Positions 14,201-48,700 of a stretch of 64,000 nt of DNA are shown piece after piece; the first letter of the stretch is position 1, and each line of letters begins with the position of its first letter. Source of the DNA: Nematostella vectensis (Eukaryota > Cnidaria > Anthozoa > Actiniaria > Edwardsiidae). The stretch covers positions 6,819,070 through 6,883,069 of the forward strand of contig NC_064038.1 in NCBI RefSeq assembly GCF_932526225.1, read 5' to 3'. The position numbers were made by a program, and so were the translations under genes. The notes beneath the pieces were generated by a model. That model did no database searches. It worked only from the letters and a program-made list of their open reading frames with translations, and had not been told where the DNA came from.

Positions 14201-17200
14201 GGACCCTTAGTACACCACCACCAGAAGCCTATTTGGACCCTTAGTACACCGCCGCAAGGAGCCTACAGTATGTGGGCCCTTGGTACAATACCTTCAAGGA
14301 GCTAAAATGTGTGACCTTGGATTTGTCAGTATAAACCAGTTACTATTATAAAATGTTCACTTTCTTCATTATCTGTACAGTCTTCGAACAGTTGGCAGCG
14401 TGGATAAGCTAACCACCACATCAACAACTGCAGGTAAGACTTTCCTAGTTCCTCTATACAGCCACCATATCCAATTATAGTCTATGTATCTAAATATGGC
14501 CTGTATAATATATGTATCCCATAGATGGTCTATATATCTAAAAATTGTCTATGTATCTAAAGATGGTACATGTATCTGAATATGGTCTATGTATCTAGAT
14601 ATATGACCAATGTACCTAAAATCATCTTATATCTAAATATGGTCTTTGTATCTGAATATCATCTATGAATCTAAATATGGCATATGTCGATGCTTTTTCG
14701 CAGATGACACTGAGAAGGGTAAAGTAGAGGAGGATGAAGAAGAGAGTGTGATGTACAGCTACTCATTCTTCCATTTTATCTTCTTCTTGGCCTCCTTATA
14801 CATCATGATGACACTCACAGGATGGCTCAGGTAATATGTCCACGCTATTACTCAGTAACATGCCCACCTTACAGCTCAGGTATATTTACACACTATGAAG
14901 CACACTTGAAGCTCAGGTACATGTCCACACTATGGCTCAGGTACATGTCCACCTACAGCTCAGGTACATGTTGCTCCACGTTATGGCTGAGGTTTATGTC
15001 CACACTATGGCTCAGGTACATGTCCACACTATGGCTCAAGTACATGTCCACATTATGGCTCAGGTACATGTCCACATTATGGCTCAGGTACATGTCCACA
15101 TTAGGCTCAGGTTAATGCCCACACTATGGCTCAGATACATGTCCACACTATGGCTCAGATACATGTCCAAACTATGGCTCAGGTACATGTCCACACTATG
15201 GCTCAGGTACATCTCCACATTATGGCTCAGGTACATGTCCACCTACAGCTCAGGTACATGTCCACATTAGGCTCAGGTACATGTCCACATTATGGCTCAA
15301 GTACATGTCCACATTATGGCTCAGGTACATGTCCACATTATGGCTCAGGTACATGTCCACATTATGGCTCAGGTACATGTCCACATTAGGCTCAGGTTAA
15401 TGCCCACACTATGGCTCAGGTACATGTCCACGTTATGGCTCAGGTACATGTCCACACTATGGCTCAGGTACATGTCCACCTACAGCTCAGGTACATGTCG
15501 CTCCACGTTATGGCTGAGGTTTATGTCCACACTATGGCTCAGGTATATGTCCACACTATGGCTTAAGTACATGTCCACATTATGGCTCAGGTACATGTCC
15601 ACATTATGGCTCAGGTACATGTCCACATTAGGCTCAGGTTAATGCCCACACTATGGCTCAGGTACATGTCCACGTTATGGCTCAGGTACATGTCCACACT
15701 ATGGCTCAGGTACATGTCCACATTAGGCTCAGGTACATGTCCGCATTAGGCTCAGGTACATGTCCACATTAGGCTCAGGTTAATGTCCACACTATAGCTC
15801 AGGTACATGTCCACATTAGGCTCAGGTACATGTCCACATTAGGCTCAGGTTAATGTCCACACTATAGCTCAGGTACATGTCCACGTTAGGCTCAGGTGCA
15901 TGTCCACACTATGGCTCAGGTACATGTCCACACTATGGCTCAGGTCCTTGTCCACACTATGGCTCAGGTTAATGTCCACACTATAGCTCAGGTACATGTC
16001 CACATTAGGCTCAGGTTAATGTCCACACTATAGCTCAGGTACATGTCCACATTAGGCTCAGGTTCATGTCCACACTATGGCTCAGGTGCATGTCCACACT
16101 ATGGCTCAGATACATTTCCACACTATGGCTCAAATACATGTCCAAACTATGGCTCAGGTACTTGTCCACACTATGGCTCAGGTGCATGTCCACATTAGGC
16201 TCAGGTACTTGTCCACACTATGGCCCAGGTACATGTCCAAACTATGGCTCAGATACATGTCCACATTAGGCTCAGGTTCATGTCCACACTATGGCTCAGA
16301 TACATGTCCACATTAGGCTCAGGTTCATGTCCACATTAGGCTCAGGTGCATGTCCACACTATGGCTCAGATACATGTCCACACTATGGCTCAGGTGCATG
16401 TCCACACTATGGCTCAGATACATGTCCAAACTATGGCTCAGGTACTTGTCCACACTATGACTCAGGTGCATGTCCACACTATGGCTCAGGTACATGTCCA
16501 CCTACAGCTCAGGTACATGTCCACACTATGACTCAGGTGCATGTCCACACTATGGCTCAGGTACATGTCCACCTACAGCTCAGGTACATGTCCACACTAT
16601 GACTCAGGTGCATGTCCACGTTATGGCTCAGGTACATGTCCACATTAGGCTCAGGTTCATGTCCACACTATGGCTCAGGTCCTTGTCCACACTATGGCAC
16701 AGATACATGTCCAAACTATGGCTCAGATACATGTCCACATTAGGCTCAGGTACATGTCCACACTATGGCTCAGGTACATGTCCACATTAGAGTCAGGTAC
16801 ATGTCCACACTATGGCTCAGGTCCTTGTCCACTCTATGGCTCAGATACATATCCAAACTATGGCTCAGGTACTTGTCCACACTATGACTCAGGTGCATGT
16901 CCATACTATTGTTTACGCACATGTCGACATTAAAGAAATGTGCACTATTTAACAATTGGACTACGAGTTCGAGTTTTCTATGAGTCAATAGATAGTCAAC
17001 GAGGCGCGTACCGCCACTTACATAATACCTTCGAATAACTGACGATTTCAATAATAATTCATATCGCTCAATAGATAGTGAGTACGGGAGCCAATTAAAT
17101 TGCTGGATTCGTAATAGTATGTGCGTAGATTTATACTAAAATCTAATATTTTGTCCTGCGTTTTTTTTTTGCAATAGCAACCAGAAACACCTGCATGTAG

Positions 17201-17423
17201 TATGGGGACAGGGGACTGCTGCATTAATCTTATTAATTTTAAGCAATTCTAATTTTTGTTTTTTTTTAGTCCTGAAGGTACTGGAATACAGAACTTCCAA
17301 CGGAACTGGGCGTCTGTTTGGGTGAAGGTCTGCTGTAGCTGGGTGTGTCATCTCATCTACTTATGGACTCTGATGGCTCCTGTCTGCTTCCCTGACAGGG
17401 ACTTCTCTACCGGCCTGATGTGA
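7768..17423 (+). CDS. SERINC: Serine incorporator (SERINC/TMS1 family) multipass membrane protein, 445 aa, 13 exons
   Basis: Exons: 7768-7803, 8367-8534, 8918-9102, 9525-9604, 9990-10083, 10358-10401, 11226-11302, 12749-12845, 13434-13535, 13888-14008, 14381-14433, 14704-14830, 17270-17423. All phases agree (1,338 nt). The start [12 protein letters not shown], the cysteine-rich segment, [19 protein letters not shown], the many hydrophobic segments, [20 protein letters not shown] and the ending [20 protein letters not shown] are signatures of the family, whose usual length is about 450 residues with about ten membrane spans. SERINC proteins sit in plasma and endosomal membranes; they were named for helping serine enter lipids and are now described as lipid scramblases that can restrict enveloped viruses. 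Which vertebrate paralog it matches is unclear. Introns 8 and 10-12 carry tandem arrays; the one in intron 12 is seeded on its own 5' splice site. A possible AATAAA lies at 18082-18087. Confidence 0.95.
8238..8275. repeat. TG repeat followed by G run
   Basis: A (TG)n tract followed by about 15 G in SERINC intron 1. A C run lies at about 8857-8872 in intron 2. Confidence 0.8.
8735..8875. repeat. Dispersed repeat copy (SERINC intron 2)
   Basis: Contains ttcagatatttgg and gaacaatgaatcc followed by a C-rich tail. A related copy lies at 45553-45665, near the 3' end of the NUDT17-like gene. It looks like an interspersed repeat family of unknown type. Confidence 0.5.
10480..11060. repeat. Purine-rich degenerate tandem repeat in SERINC intron 6
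   Basis: From about 10,700 the top strand is almost all purine plus T, with loose copies of ggaggagtttaggggcaaag about 20 bases apart. The left part (from ctgtcaacctcc near 10488) looks like an interspersed element. Open frames here are not supported. Confidence 0.55.
11316..12545. other. Probable insertion element in SERINC intron 7
   Basis: Most of the intron is a block with repeated 'attacgcggga'-type motifs clustered at both ends (11344-11480 and about 12450-12530). Nothing inside looks coding. The terminal repeats suggest an old mobile element, but I could not define exact ends or a target duplication. Confidence 0.4.
13130..13430. repeat. Tandem repeat in SERINC intron 8 reaching the exon 9 acceptor
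   Basis: About five imperfect copies of a 50-60 bp unit containing gtgtcttaatgtcatttgtg. The last copy (attgtgtcccaatgttgttc) leads directly into the acceptor tgtcaacag of exon 9. Confidence 0.65.
14030..14300. repeat. Tandem repeat in SERINC intron 10
   Basis: About seven copies of a roughly 37-bp unit with ggacccttagtacaccacc and gagcctattt. Confidence 0.75.
14460..14690. repeat. Tandem repeat in SERINC intron 11
   Basis: About eleven degenerate copies of a roughly 20-bp unit, tctatgtatctaaatatgg. Confidence 0.7.
14822..16933 (+). repeat. Minisatellite built on the SERINC exon 12 splice donor (24-bp unit, about 85-90 copies)
   Basis: The unit is atggctcag/gtacatgtccacact. Exon 12 ends ggatggctcag/gtaatatgtccacgct, so the true 5' splice site and last codons form the first unit. 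Almost every later copy keeps CAG/GT. Variants include attaggctcag and cctacagctcag. Long open frames in several phases follow from the 24-bp period and are not genes. Confidence 0.95.
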
Positions 17424-19779
17424 GACTCGCATCACGGGCATCCCTGTCACGCAAAGTAAAATAGCTGTTACTTCAAATGATGCAGGTTGTTGCATCCTAG
17501 ATATGGTACCCCTAGCACACTGTCGCACAACATGTGGCAGCCATAGCAACACAGTGTTTAAAGAAAATATAACAATACATACAGGCCTTACCATAGGGTA
17601 ATCATAGGACGTGTGCTTTCTTGACATGCCATCTAGCCTGCATGCAGGCGTTTGGTGGTTTATCGCGAAAAGCCAGCGAACATCGTAGCCGCCATCTTGG
17701 ATTTTCGCCATTTTGATGGCGACTTAGATCGCTCGACTACGAACGCCTGCAAGCACTGCATACCATTGATGCTATACAGCAGACTGTTGCACCCCAGACA
17801 TGCAAAAACTGTAGCCAAACATGGCGTCCATGCAAAGTAACATGTAGTTATGTGCAAGGAGCTCCAGCCTATGATTGACCTTTCTCAATGGTCGTAAAAA
17901 ACAAATAGAAAAAATGGTAATGTTAAAAGGTGTAAAATTTAAAGAACGAACATTTTTTTAATTTAACGGCGCGATGCATGGTTCCATGGCCTCAAGATAT
18001 AGTTTAAGAAGGTCACTTAGACCGGCTTAGACGTAGTCCTCATGTGTTGTTGCAAATGTAAATCCATGCAAATATAGACAAAATAAATACCTTTGCCATT
18101 TGCATTTGAAAAAGTGCATGAAATGAACGGCGTCTTAAGTAGGCATGCAGGCGAGAATCGCAGTTTTATTGACACTAAACTTCAGAATTAGAAAAATTTG
18201 AAGGATTCCGTCGCGTGTTCTGATGCGCAGTGAAGCATTTCACCATGTGGCCTTGGCAGCTTGCTTCACACTATAATAATAGTTCAAATTGATATATAGT
18301 CCACAGCGTAATGTTATTAATAATAGAACATGTAGAATAGTTTAGTATAACCACGGATAATGCCTGAAGCACACTAGCAACATAACAGCGTTATGTCACA
18401 ACCGGAAAAATGTGTGAAAACAGAAATGCGCAGTGTTTTTAACATGGCATGTTAAAACAGTATATTATGTGTTTTCATTTTAATGAAATGTCGCTTGTGA
18501 GTGGGAGACTTTTGTTTCCCGTGACGTCATACTTGTTATGTCACTAGTGTGCACTGTGCTTAAGTGACACATAAGTCCAAGTGTTTCATATATTTAGCTT
18601 TTATAGAAAACGATTTATATTTAAAAAAATGTTGCAGTGTATCCAGTAGACAACCAAAATACATGTGAAACATTAATATTTTCTAATGAATCACAAGCAA
18701 GAATTTGGTCACTCAAACTTGTTAAGACTTAGTCCGTCTCGTCCAGTTTCGCTTCTGGACTCTCCTTAGACGGGTAACCCGTATCTAATGTGAAAACGAT
18801 AATGATAAGCAATGGAAACATAATGATAAGCAATAAAAACAATGTGAAAAGTACACCTGGAATTGGTATAGCCTACCAGGGTAATTCCAGGATATACATT
18901 TTGCAGGAGACCAGCACGACTGTTTCGTCATTTTCAAACTGTTTTTCATCTCTTCCAATCTCTCTCATGTTTGTTCGATGGGACCTTTAGGAAAGTGAGG
19001 GGGATAAGTAAGACAAAAAATCATACACGATAAAAAAAATCCAGGAGAAAAAGCGTGCAGCCAAAGCAGACAGAAAAGGAAATCAAAATCATGCAGGTCT
19101 CGAAGACAAGAAACATAAAACGTGCACGTCTGATACCGCCCCCACCCGTCCGTCCCTAAGTTCTCCTACGCCCGTGGTACACCATTCGCGATAATCTGAA
19201 TACAGGTGGCTGTGCGCCATAGAAGAGACATCGAGTGGGGTTTAGGGTGAAGACAGGGAAAGAAGACAGCGCATGCATCCCTCGTTTACTAGTTCTCCTT
19301 TTCACATGCGTTTTTTTAATCTTCCTGAAGGGTTAAGGGCTGTTCACTGGATGCATGCATGAATGAATGGATGAATTATGGTTTAAATAAGTATATTGGT
19401 AAACATTAGAAAATACTGCAATTCAGACACAACATTGCGCATTTATTTGATAACTATGTGTTATATAAAAGTTCATAATTAAAACGCATGGGTGAGACAG
19501 CAAGAGAGTATAAAACCAAACAATATAAACATTTGTAAAATATCTCTTTTATGTATTTGCATGTATCCACGAATCATAGGCAGGACAGGAAGAGTCTGTC
19601 AACCGCCATTTCGTCATTCTCTAGCAAAATACCACGTGCGAGAAAGCACCCATTTTCATCGGCTGATTTGGGGAAGCCATTGCGATAATTTCGATCGAAA
19701 TTGACAAATAGCGTATAAGCCTTTGCTTTCACTTGAATATTTTGAAATTTTGACAAATTTTGGATAAGAACAATAACAA
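17424..19779. other. Intergenic region between converging SERINC and BLM
   Basis: The 3' ends of the two genes converge here. I see a possible SERINC polyadenylation signal (18082-18087), a small inverted-repeat element (18361-18556) and a minus-strand AATAAA (19442-19447) that could serve BLM. No convincing coding region. Confidence 0.5.
18361..18556. mobile_element. Possible MITE with inverted ends
   Basis: The left end carries gaagcacactagcaacataac. The right end, gttatgtcactagtgtgcac followed by tgtgcttaag, is roughly its reverse complement. About 190 bp, no coding content. No clear target duplication found. Confidence 0.4.
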
Positions 19780-20356
19780 AGGTGTTTTCGTCTGGACGAG
19801 ATGTATTACGGATAGGCTGTGCTGGTCCCTTTAAAATCGCGTGTTTTGGTCTTGACGAGATGTATTACGGATAGGCTGTGCTGTTTCCTTTAAAATCGTG
19901 TGTTTGGTTTTGACGAGATGTTTAACGGATAGACTGTGCTGGCCCCTTTAAAACCGCGTGTTTTGGTCTGGACGAGATGTTTCACGGATAGGCTGTGCTG
20001 GTCCCTTTAAAATTGGAACTTGACCTTGACGAGATGTTTCACGGATAGACTGTGCTGGCCCCTTTAAAACAGCGTGTTTTGGTCTGGACGAGATGTATTA
20101 CGGATAGGCTGTGCTTGTCCCTTTAAAATAGCGTGTTTTGGTCTGGACGAGATGTTTCACGGATAGGCTGTGCTGGTCCCTTTACTATCGCGTGTTTTGG
20201 TCTTGACGAGATGTTTCACGGATAGGCTGTGCTGGTCCCTCTAAAATAACGTGTTTTGGTCTTGACGAGATGTTTTACGGATAGGCTGTGCTGGTCCCTT
20301 TAAATTTTGTACTTGACCTTGACGAGATGTTTCACGGATAGGGTAAGCTGGCCCCT

Positions 20357-20377
<21 letters not shown>
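19780..20377 (-). repeat. Minisatellite overlapping the BLM stop codon (about 59-bp unit, about 10 copies)
   Basis: The unit on the top strand is ggtctggacgagatgtttca plus cggataggctgtgctggtcc plus ctttaaaatcgcgtgttt. The last codons of BLM (PNTRF, stop at 20357-20359) lie inside the terminal unit, and the rest runs through the 3' UTR. Confidence 0.9.
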
Positions 20378-43694
<23,317 letters not shown>

Positions 43695-44862
43695 TTTGGA
43701 TTAACGAGAGTGCTGGACACAGCGTTTTATTACTTTATTCAATGGCTAAAAACTAATCACGTCTATAAATACCACAGTAAAGCACGTCTAGCCCATATTT
43801 TCTGACTTTCTTTGGCGTAAAAGGCACGCAAGGGTTTAGTATTTTTTTAGTAATAAAAAGCTAAACTTCTAAATGTCCGCGAACAAAATTTGTAAAAACG
43901 CGGGCTTTCGTTCCCAGTCTCAAAATTGTTGTCACATTTTCGCTCCCACAGGAAACCCATGCACAAGTATACAAAACTTTTTGCAAGCGCGCATTTTACC
44001 CACCAAATCTAAATGCGGATGCAAGCAAATATGACTACCCACTCGTTTTGAAACGATAAATATTTTTCACGTGAGTGAGAGGCTCTGAGGCTGTCAAAAA
44101 AGTCTAATTTTCAGTAGAGACTGGGCCATTTTTATTTTTGGGACATTCTAAGGCTGAATATGTTTTTAACGATGTTCTTTAATTTTTGTGTATATATTAA
44201 TAATACCCAATTAATTATTAGAAAGGGAATTACACTAATAATCAATAGCAATAATAAGGTTATTACTATGAGCACAATTTGATTCTGCACTGTAGAATGC
44301 GTTAGGACTAAAAACTGTATGTTCTGAAAATATGGTGGAAACTCAGGCTGGTAGATTTTATAAAAAAGGTTCTTATAAAAAAAAGTGTAATGGGAGATGT
44401 AAGTGGGAGATGGGGGGGGGCATGCAGGGTGCTGTTCCATGCATGGGACAGTTTTATTAAAAGAATGTTTATTAACAACAATACAACTCAAAACTAGAAC
44501 GGAAAAAACTAAATTTTAATACAGAGAAAATAAGAAAAAAAAGAGACGACAACCAAACAACGAAAGTTTTCGCTAGAGTCACAGCATGGGACAGTTGCTG
44601 CTCCTCACCCCCTCTTTGCAATAGAGCCTTAATTAGACCCAGGACTGAAATGAGTAAAGACATTGAGCATGTCACGTATTGCCTACAAGGATGACAAAAC
44701 ATGTATCCAAAAGACAATGCATTTTATTTCAAATTATTCACAACAAAAGTATTTAAATTTTTTCACTCTTTTGAACTTTAGTTTTTGAACAATGTTTTTT
44801 TTATCAGAAACAGACGAAATGTTTCACAGAGCAGAGTACATTATTTCCATATGTTGTGTTTG

Positions 44863-45057
44863 CATAGCTGTCAACCCAACTTGGATAGGAATTATGTGTA
44901 ATTGGGTGAAATACAGTAAATATGTGAAATAAACACAAGAGATCCAATGCGGGTGAATACAGAGAATGTATGAACATTCTCACAAAATTTAGGCTGAAGG
45001 ATGAAGTCCAAAATCTTGTGACACCTGACTAATGGGAGTGAGTTGACAGCTATGCAT
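44863..45057. mobile_element. Possible MITE, about 195 bp
   Basis: Ends catagctgtcaaccca and gagttgacagctatg are inverted repeats. No coding content. Confidence 0.55.
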
Positions 45058-45552
45058 TTGGTTGTTTTAAATGTGAGTTATTTCCTGCCATCCTTAGCTG
45101 TCAAGGATAAAAATGGTACCCAATAGCTAATAACATGCGGTAAAAATCAAGGTTCACATAGTGTAGTTATGTCTTTGTCTCATGGTGACTGGGTACAATT
45201 CTGTAGTGTGGCATACTACTACGGCACTATGATACCGGTGTTAATAAAGGCTGACTGGGCTATTACAGTGGCATAGCACAGATTTGGGGTGGGCACAGAC
45301 ATAAATATTATAAAAGATGTAAAACTCCAGTGATTCTTTTCTATAAAGAAAAAGCTTTTTCCGAAGCTGAGGATAATGGAGGGGGGTGGGGGGTGGGCAT
45401 GTACATGCAGTGCACCTAGTGGCCCTTTGCACACATCCCTATATACAGAACCCCCAGTGCCTATCCCTAGCTTCATACCCCCCGTGCTAACCCCTAGTCA
45501 TGTGGCCCCTGTACCCAGCCCTCACAACACATCCTCTGTACCCATCCCTAGC

Positions 45553-45665
45553 CAGTGGAGGATCTAGGAGGAGGACTGAATGGACCCCGCCCCCCCTATT
45601 TTCAGATATTTGGCTTAAGAAATATAAGGAAGAACAATGAAATCCCCCCCTTTCTTCAAAACCTT
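45553..45665. repeat. Dispersed repeat copy
   Basis: Related to 8735-8875 (shared ttcagatatttgg and gaacaatgaaatcc, C-rich tail). Confidence 0.5.
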
Positions 45666-45759
45666 GCTTTTTGCCAGCACCTGTATTAAAAGAGTAGTCT
45701 TCTAATGAGGAGATATGCTGCTTTTCTTTGGTTAGTATATGCGGGTCAGAAAAGATAGT

Positions 45760-45765
45760 TTTATT
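45760..45765 (-). terminator. Polyadenylation signal overlapping the NUDT17 stop codon
   Basis: On the minus strand the gene ends gaaTAAaac; the stop TAA (45763-45761) is part of AATAAA. If used, the 3' UTR would be only a few tens of bases. Confidence 0.5.
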
Positions 45766-48700
45766 CAACCCAGAAAGGACTTCTAACAGGTTGGTGCCCT
45801 TGCTTTGTTATAGTCAAGAACACAGTCTCAAGTGAATCCGCCCGCTCCAAGCCCCCTGGCGGGGGAGGGTATAGGACCTTTAGCCACTGACGAAGGGCAA
45901 ACTTTGTCCCTGTTGAGAGTCGTTCCACATCATGTGCGGTAGAGGTAGGGGGCAGTGTAGCCATTAGGGTCGACAAGGGAAGGTTGTTCACAATAAAGCT
46001 GTTCTTGTCCTTAACCAAAGCACTACAATACAATATAATATGAAATATGGCTTTAGTGCTAAAAAAAACAACAGAGCTTGCAATATAGCATATAGGATGG
46101 CAATGGTCCCTAGAAATATTGGCTTTTTTTGCCAAATTTTAATGCATCTCGAATTTGTGGATTTGAGAAATTTTATGTTTTCTTGGATTTTTAAAACAGC
46201 CTCCTTACTGTCTAAGAATTTCTCAGATTGACATTTTGCCATCCCATAATATGCATAACTATGTTTTCTATGAGCCACCAAGTAAGTATGATGTTAAAAA
46301 AAACTACATCATTTTTTTTTCATATGGGCTTATGTGCATATGTGACATGTGGCCCATTGCTGCAGACCATGAAATGTTGATTTTTAAACAGAGTTTATTA
46401 ATATATCAAGGCTTAACTGTAATTTCAAAAGCATTTGAAAGCCTTGAGCTTACCTGAAGTATCTCTGGGGTACTTTTCTTGACTGACCATAGTCATCACT
46501 AGAAGCAATGTCTGAGACAACATACTGATCAAGCCAAGTGATGGCGTCTACCTCATGCTCGCAAAACTTGACCCTGCTTTGTAGGACGCGGCTGTCCTCA
46601 TGGCACTGGGCCAATAGGTAGACAACGATATGGTGACGATTTGGCAGACCCATGGAAAGCATTGGGGGATAAACAGACTAAGAGGAAAAATACATTAGAT
46701 GGAAATAGTAAGTAATTCAGGAGTCCTTAAAGCGAACTCTAAAATAAATCAATAGCGGCTTATATCAGAGTATATGTATTCATTTCTGTCCATATTCCTT
46801 GTACTGTATGCTTGTTTTATTTTATTTATATTTTTTATTTATTTTTTAATTATTATTATTTTTTTTTGCAGGATCATGATCATGTGACAGTTTGCACAAC
46901 ATAATTAGATATTTCCTCTTTTTCTTGGTCAGATAGCTAATCCTCCACTAAGCAAATTTAGAGCAGCAATTGCACCAGGATGGCCTATGATAACCTAAAC
47001 CAACAACAAGAGATCTTCATCTATTGAATCTCCTCATTATCAGTCACATTCTCAAAGTCACTTCCGACACAACGCTTTTACAATTTTAAAATACTATTTG
47101 AGTTTTCTATTAAAAATCATGGAAGATTGTAATGTTTTAATCAACTGGAAGTAAACTGGTGAGAATACTCATTTTAAATGTAGCAATAACTTCAATCTGC
47201 AATAAATTTATTTTACTTTTCAGGAAACAGTCACTGGTCAAAGATTTTATTCCAAAGGAAAACCTGGTAAAAACATGCATACAGTAGAAGTTTCTAATAA
47301 CAATTGGTTAAGCCTGCTACCTCCCAAAGTCCAAGAGAAGAAATAAGAAGGTCATTCTCTGCAAAATCTAATCCTGTTTCTTCGCGAAGTTCCCTCAAAC
47401 AAGCTTGATTTAGCTGTGGAATAAAAAAATACCCCCTATTCAGACTGGCAGCAACTATATTATGAAAATTTTTGTTAAATGAGAAGTTCAAGAATAAAAA
47501 GTTCCCATTTATCCTGTGCAGCTCCAAAGCATCAATTCCAATAATAATAATAACAACAACAACAACAACAATAATAATAATATTGATTTTTTCTTTAGAT
47601 AGCAAGATGCAGCTCTTGTAATATATGTTTGTGTTATAACTGTAAATCAAAGGCACTGTAAGCAAACTCGTGAATGCAAATATTTGTCTAGCTATTTTCT
47701 TTTGTGCATAAAAGATGTAGGATACTGAACAAAGCATAAACACTGTCACTGTCACTGTCGCTGTCGCTGTTGCTGCGGTTGGAAACAAGTGTCTGCACCG
47801 CTGGACTAACATGGCATTGCTGAGTTGACTTGTAACTAAAATTAGTTTTGATACAATTGGTATCGTACCATTCAAAAAGTTTTGTTAGCATGTCAAATTT
47901 CAGCATATTCTTTCCGGAAACAAAATAAAATACCTGCAATAATTGATCATGCTACTGTCATACAATGTGTTTTTATGCATGTTAACATTCTTGAAAAGCG
48001 TAAAATCGTTATTGGATGAATAAGCAAGGACCATGTGTTTTACGAGTTTCGTCTGATATTTAGTTAGCTGATTGGAAAGAACTGTGAAAACTTAATTTGT
48101 GGAAATCTATCCACTATTTTGTCCTTCTAACAGAGGCTTTTTTTATTACCCTGCAAACAGAGACCCAGCTAACAGAGGCTTTTCCTTTGGGTTACTTGAA
48201 CTTAAGGGCCTGGTACTAGCTTTTAAGTCCGTTGCTAGGGAAATTTGTTTGTTTTATAAAGCTTCTAGATTTTTTGTCAAATCTCTTGGAACTTTCAACT
48301 CAAGTGTTTCAGACATAAATGACACAAGTGATGATCCCTCTCATGGTCACATGACCCAGAACGGAAAAATGTGTGTTTGCAGAAATATTTTAACATCACT
48401 ATTTCTAAAACTTCACGCATCAGATTTGCGAAATTTTGATACCGTGAGAAATGGCTAATTTTATGTTCTTCGAAAACCAAATAATATGTATTTGGTAAAC
48501 TTTTTTATTTCCCATGCGCTAAGTTGTTAAGAATGGTAATATCAATGGTTGGAGTGAAAAAAAAAAATTACAATTGTTGTAAAATGTTTAAAATTAATAT
48601 GTTTTTCTCATGGCCACCATCTTGTTTTTTGCCATCAATTTTTATTCTTGAAAAACATATAAAAATTGCATTTTTTTCTACAAAATGTAAAAAGTTTATT

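Larger units (their letters stand above)
43695..45760. other. Intergenic region between BLM start and NUDT17 3' end
   Basis: Holds the presumed BLM promoter (right of 43694), a small inverted-repeat element (44863-45057) and an interspersed repeat copy (45553-45665). The ORFs here look non-coding. Confidence 0.5.

Noticed and set aside
14822-16933. Series of about 60-116 codon frames ([16 protein letters not shown])
   Set aside because: 24-bp repeat artefacts in SERINC intron 12.
14822-16933. CRISPR-like array
   Set aside because: Repeats are contiguous without unique spacers, in a eukaryotic intron; the same holds for the other arrays here.
17361-17857. Minus-strand frames of 65-116 codons downstream of SERINC
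   Set aside because: No recognisable domain, poor codon pattern, partly antisense to the last SERINC exon flank.
44132-44717. Minus-strand frames of 81-119 codons between BLM and NUDT17
   Set aside because: AT-rich, low complexity, no splice or domain support.
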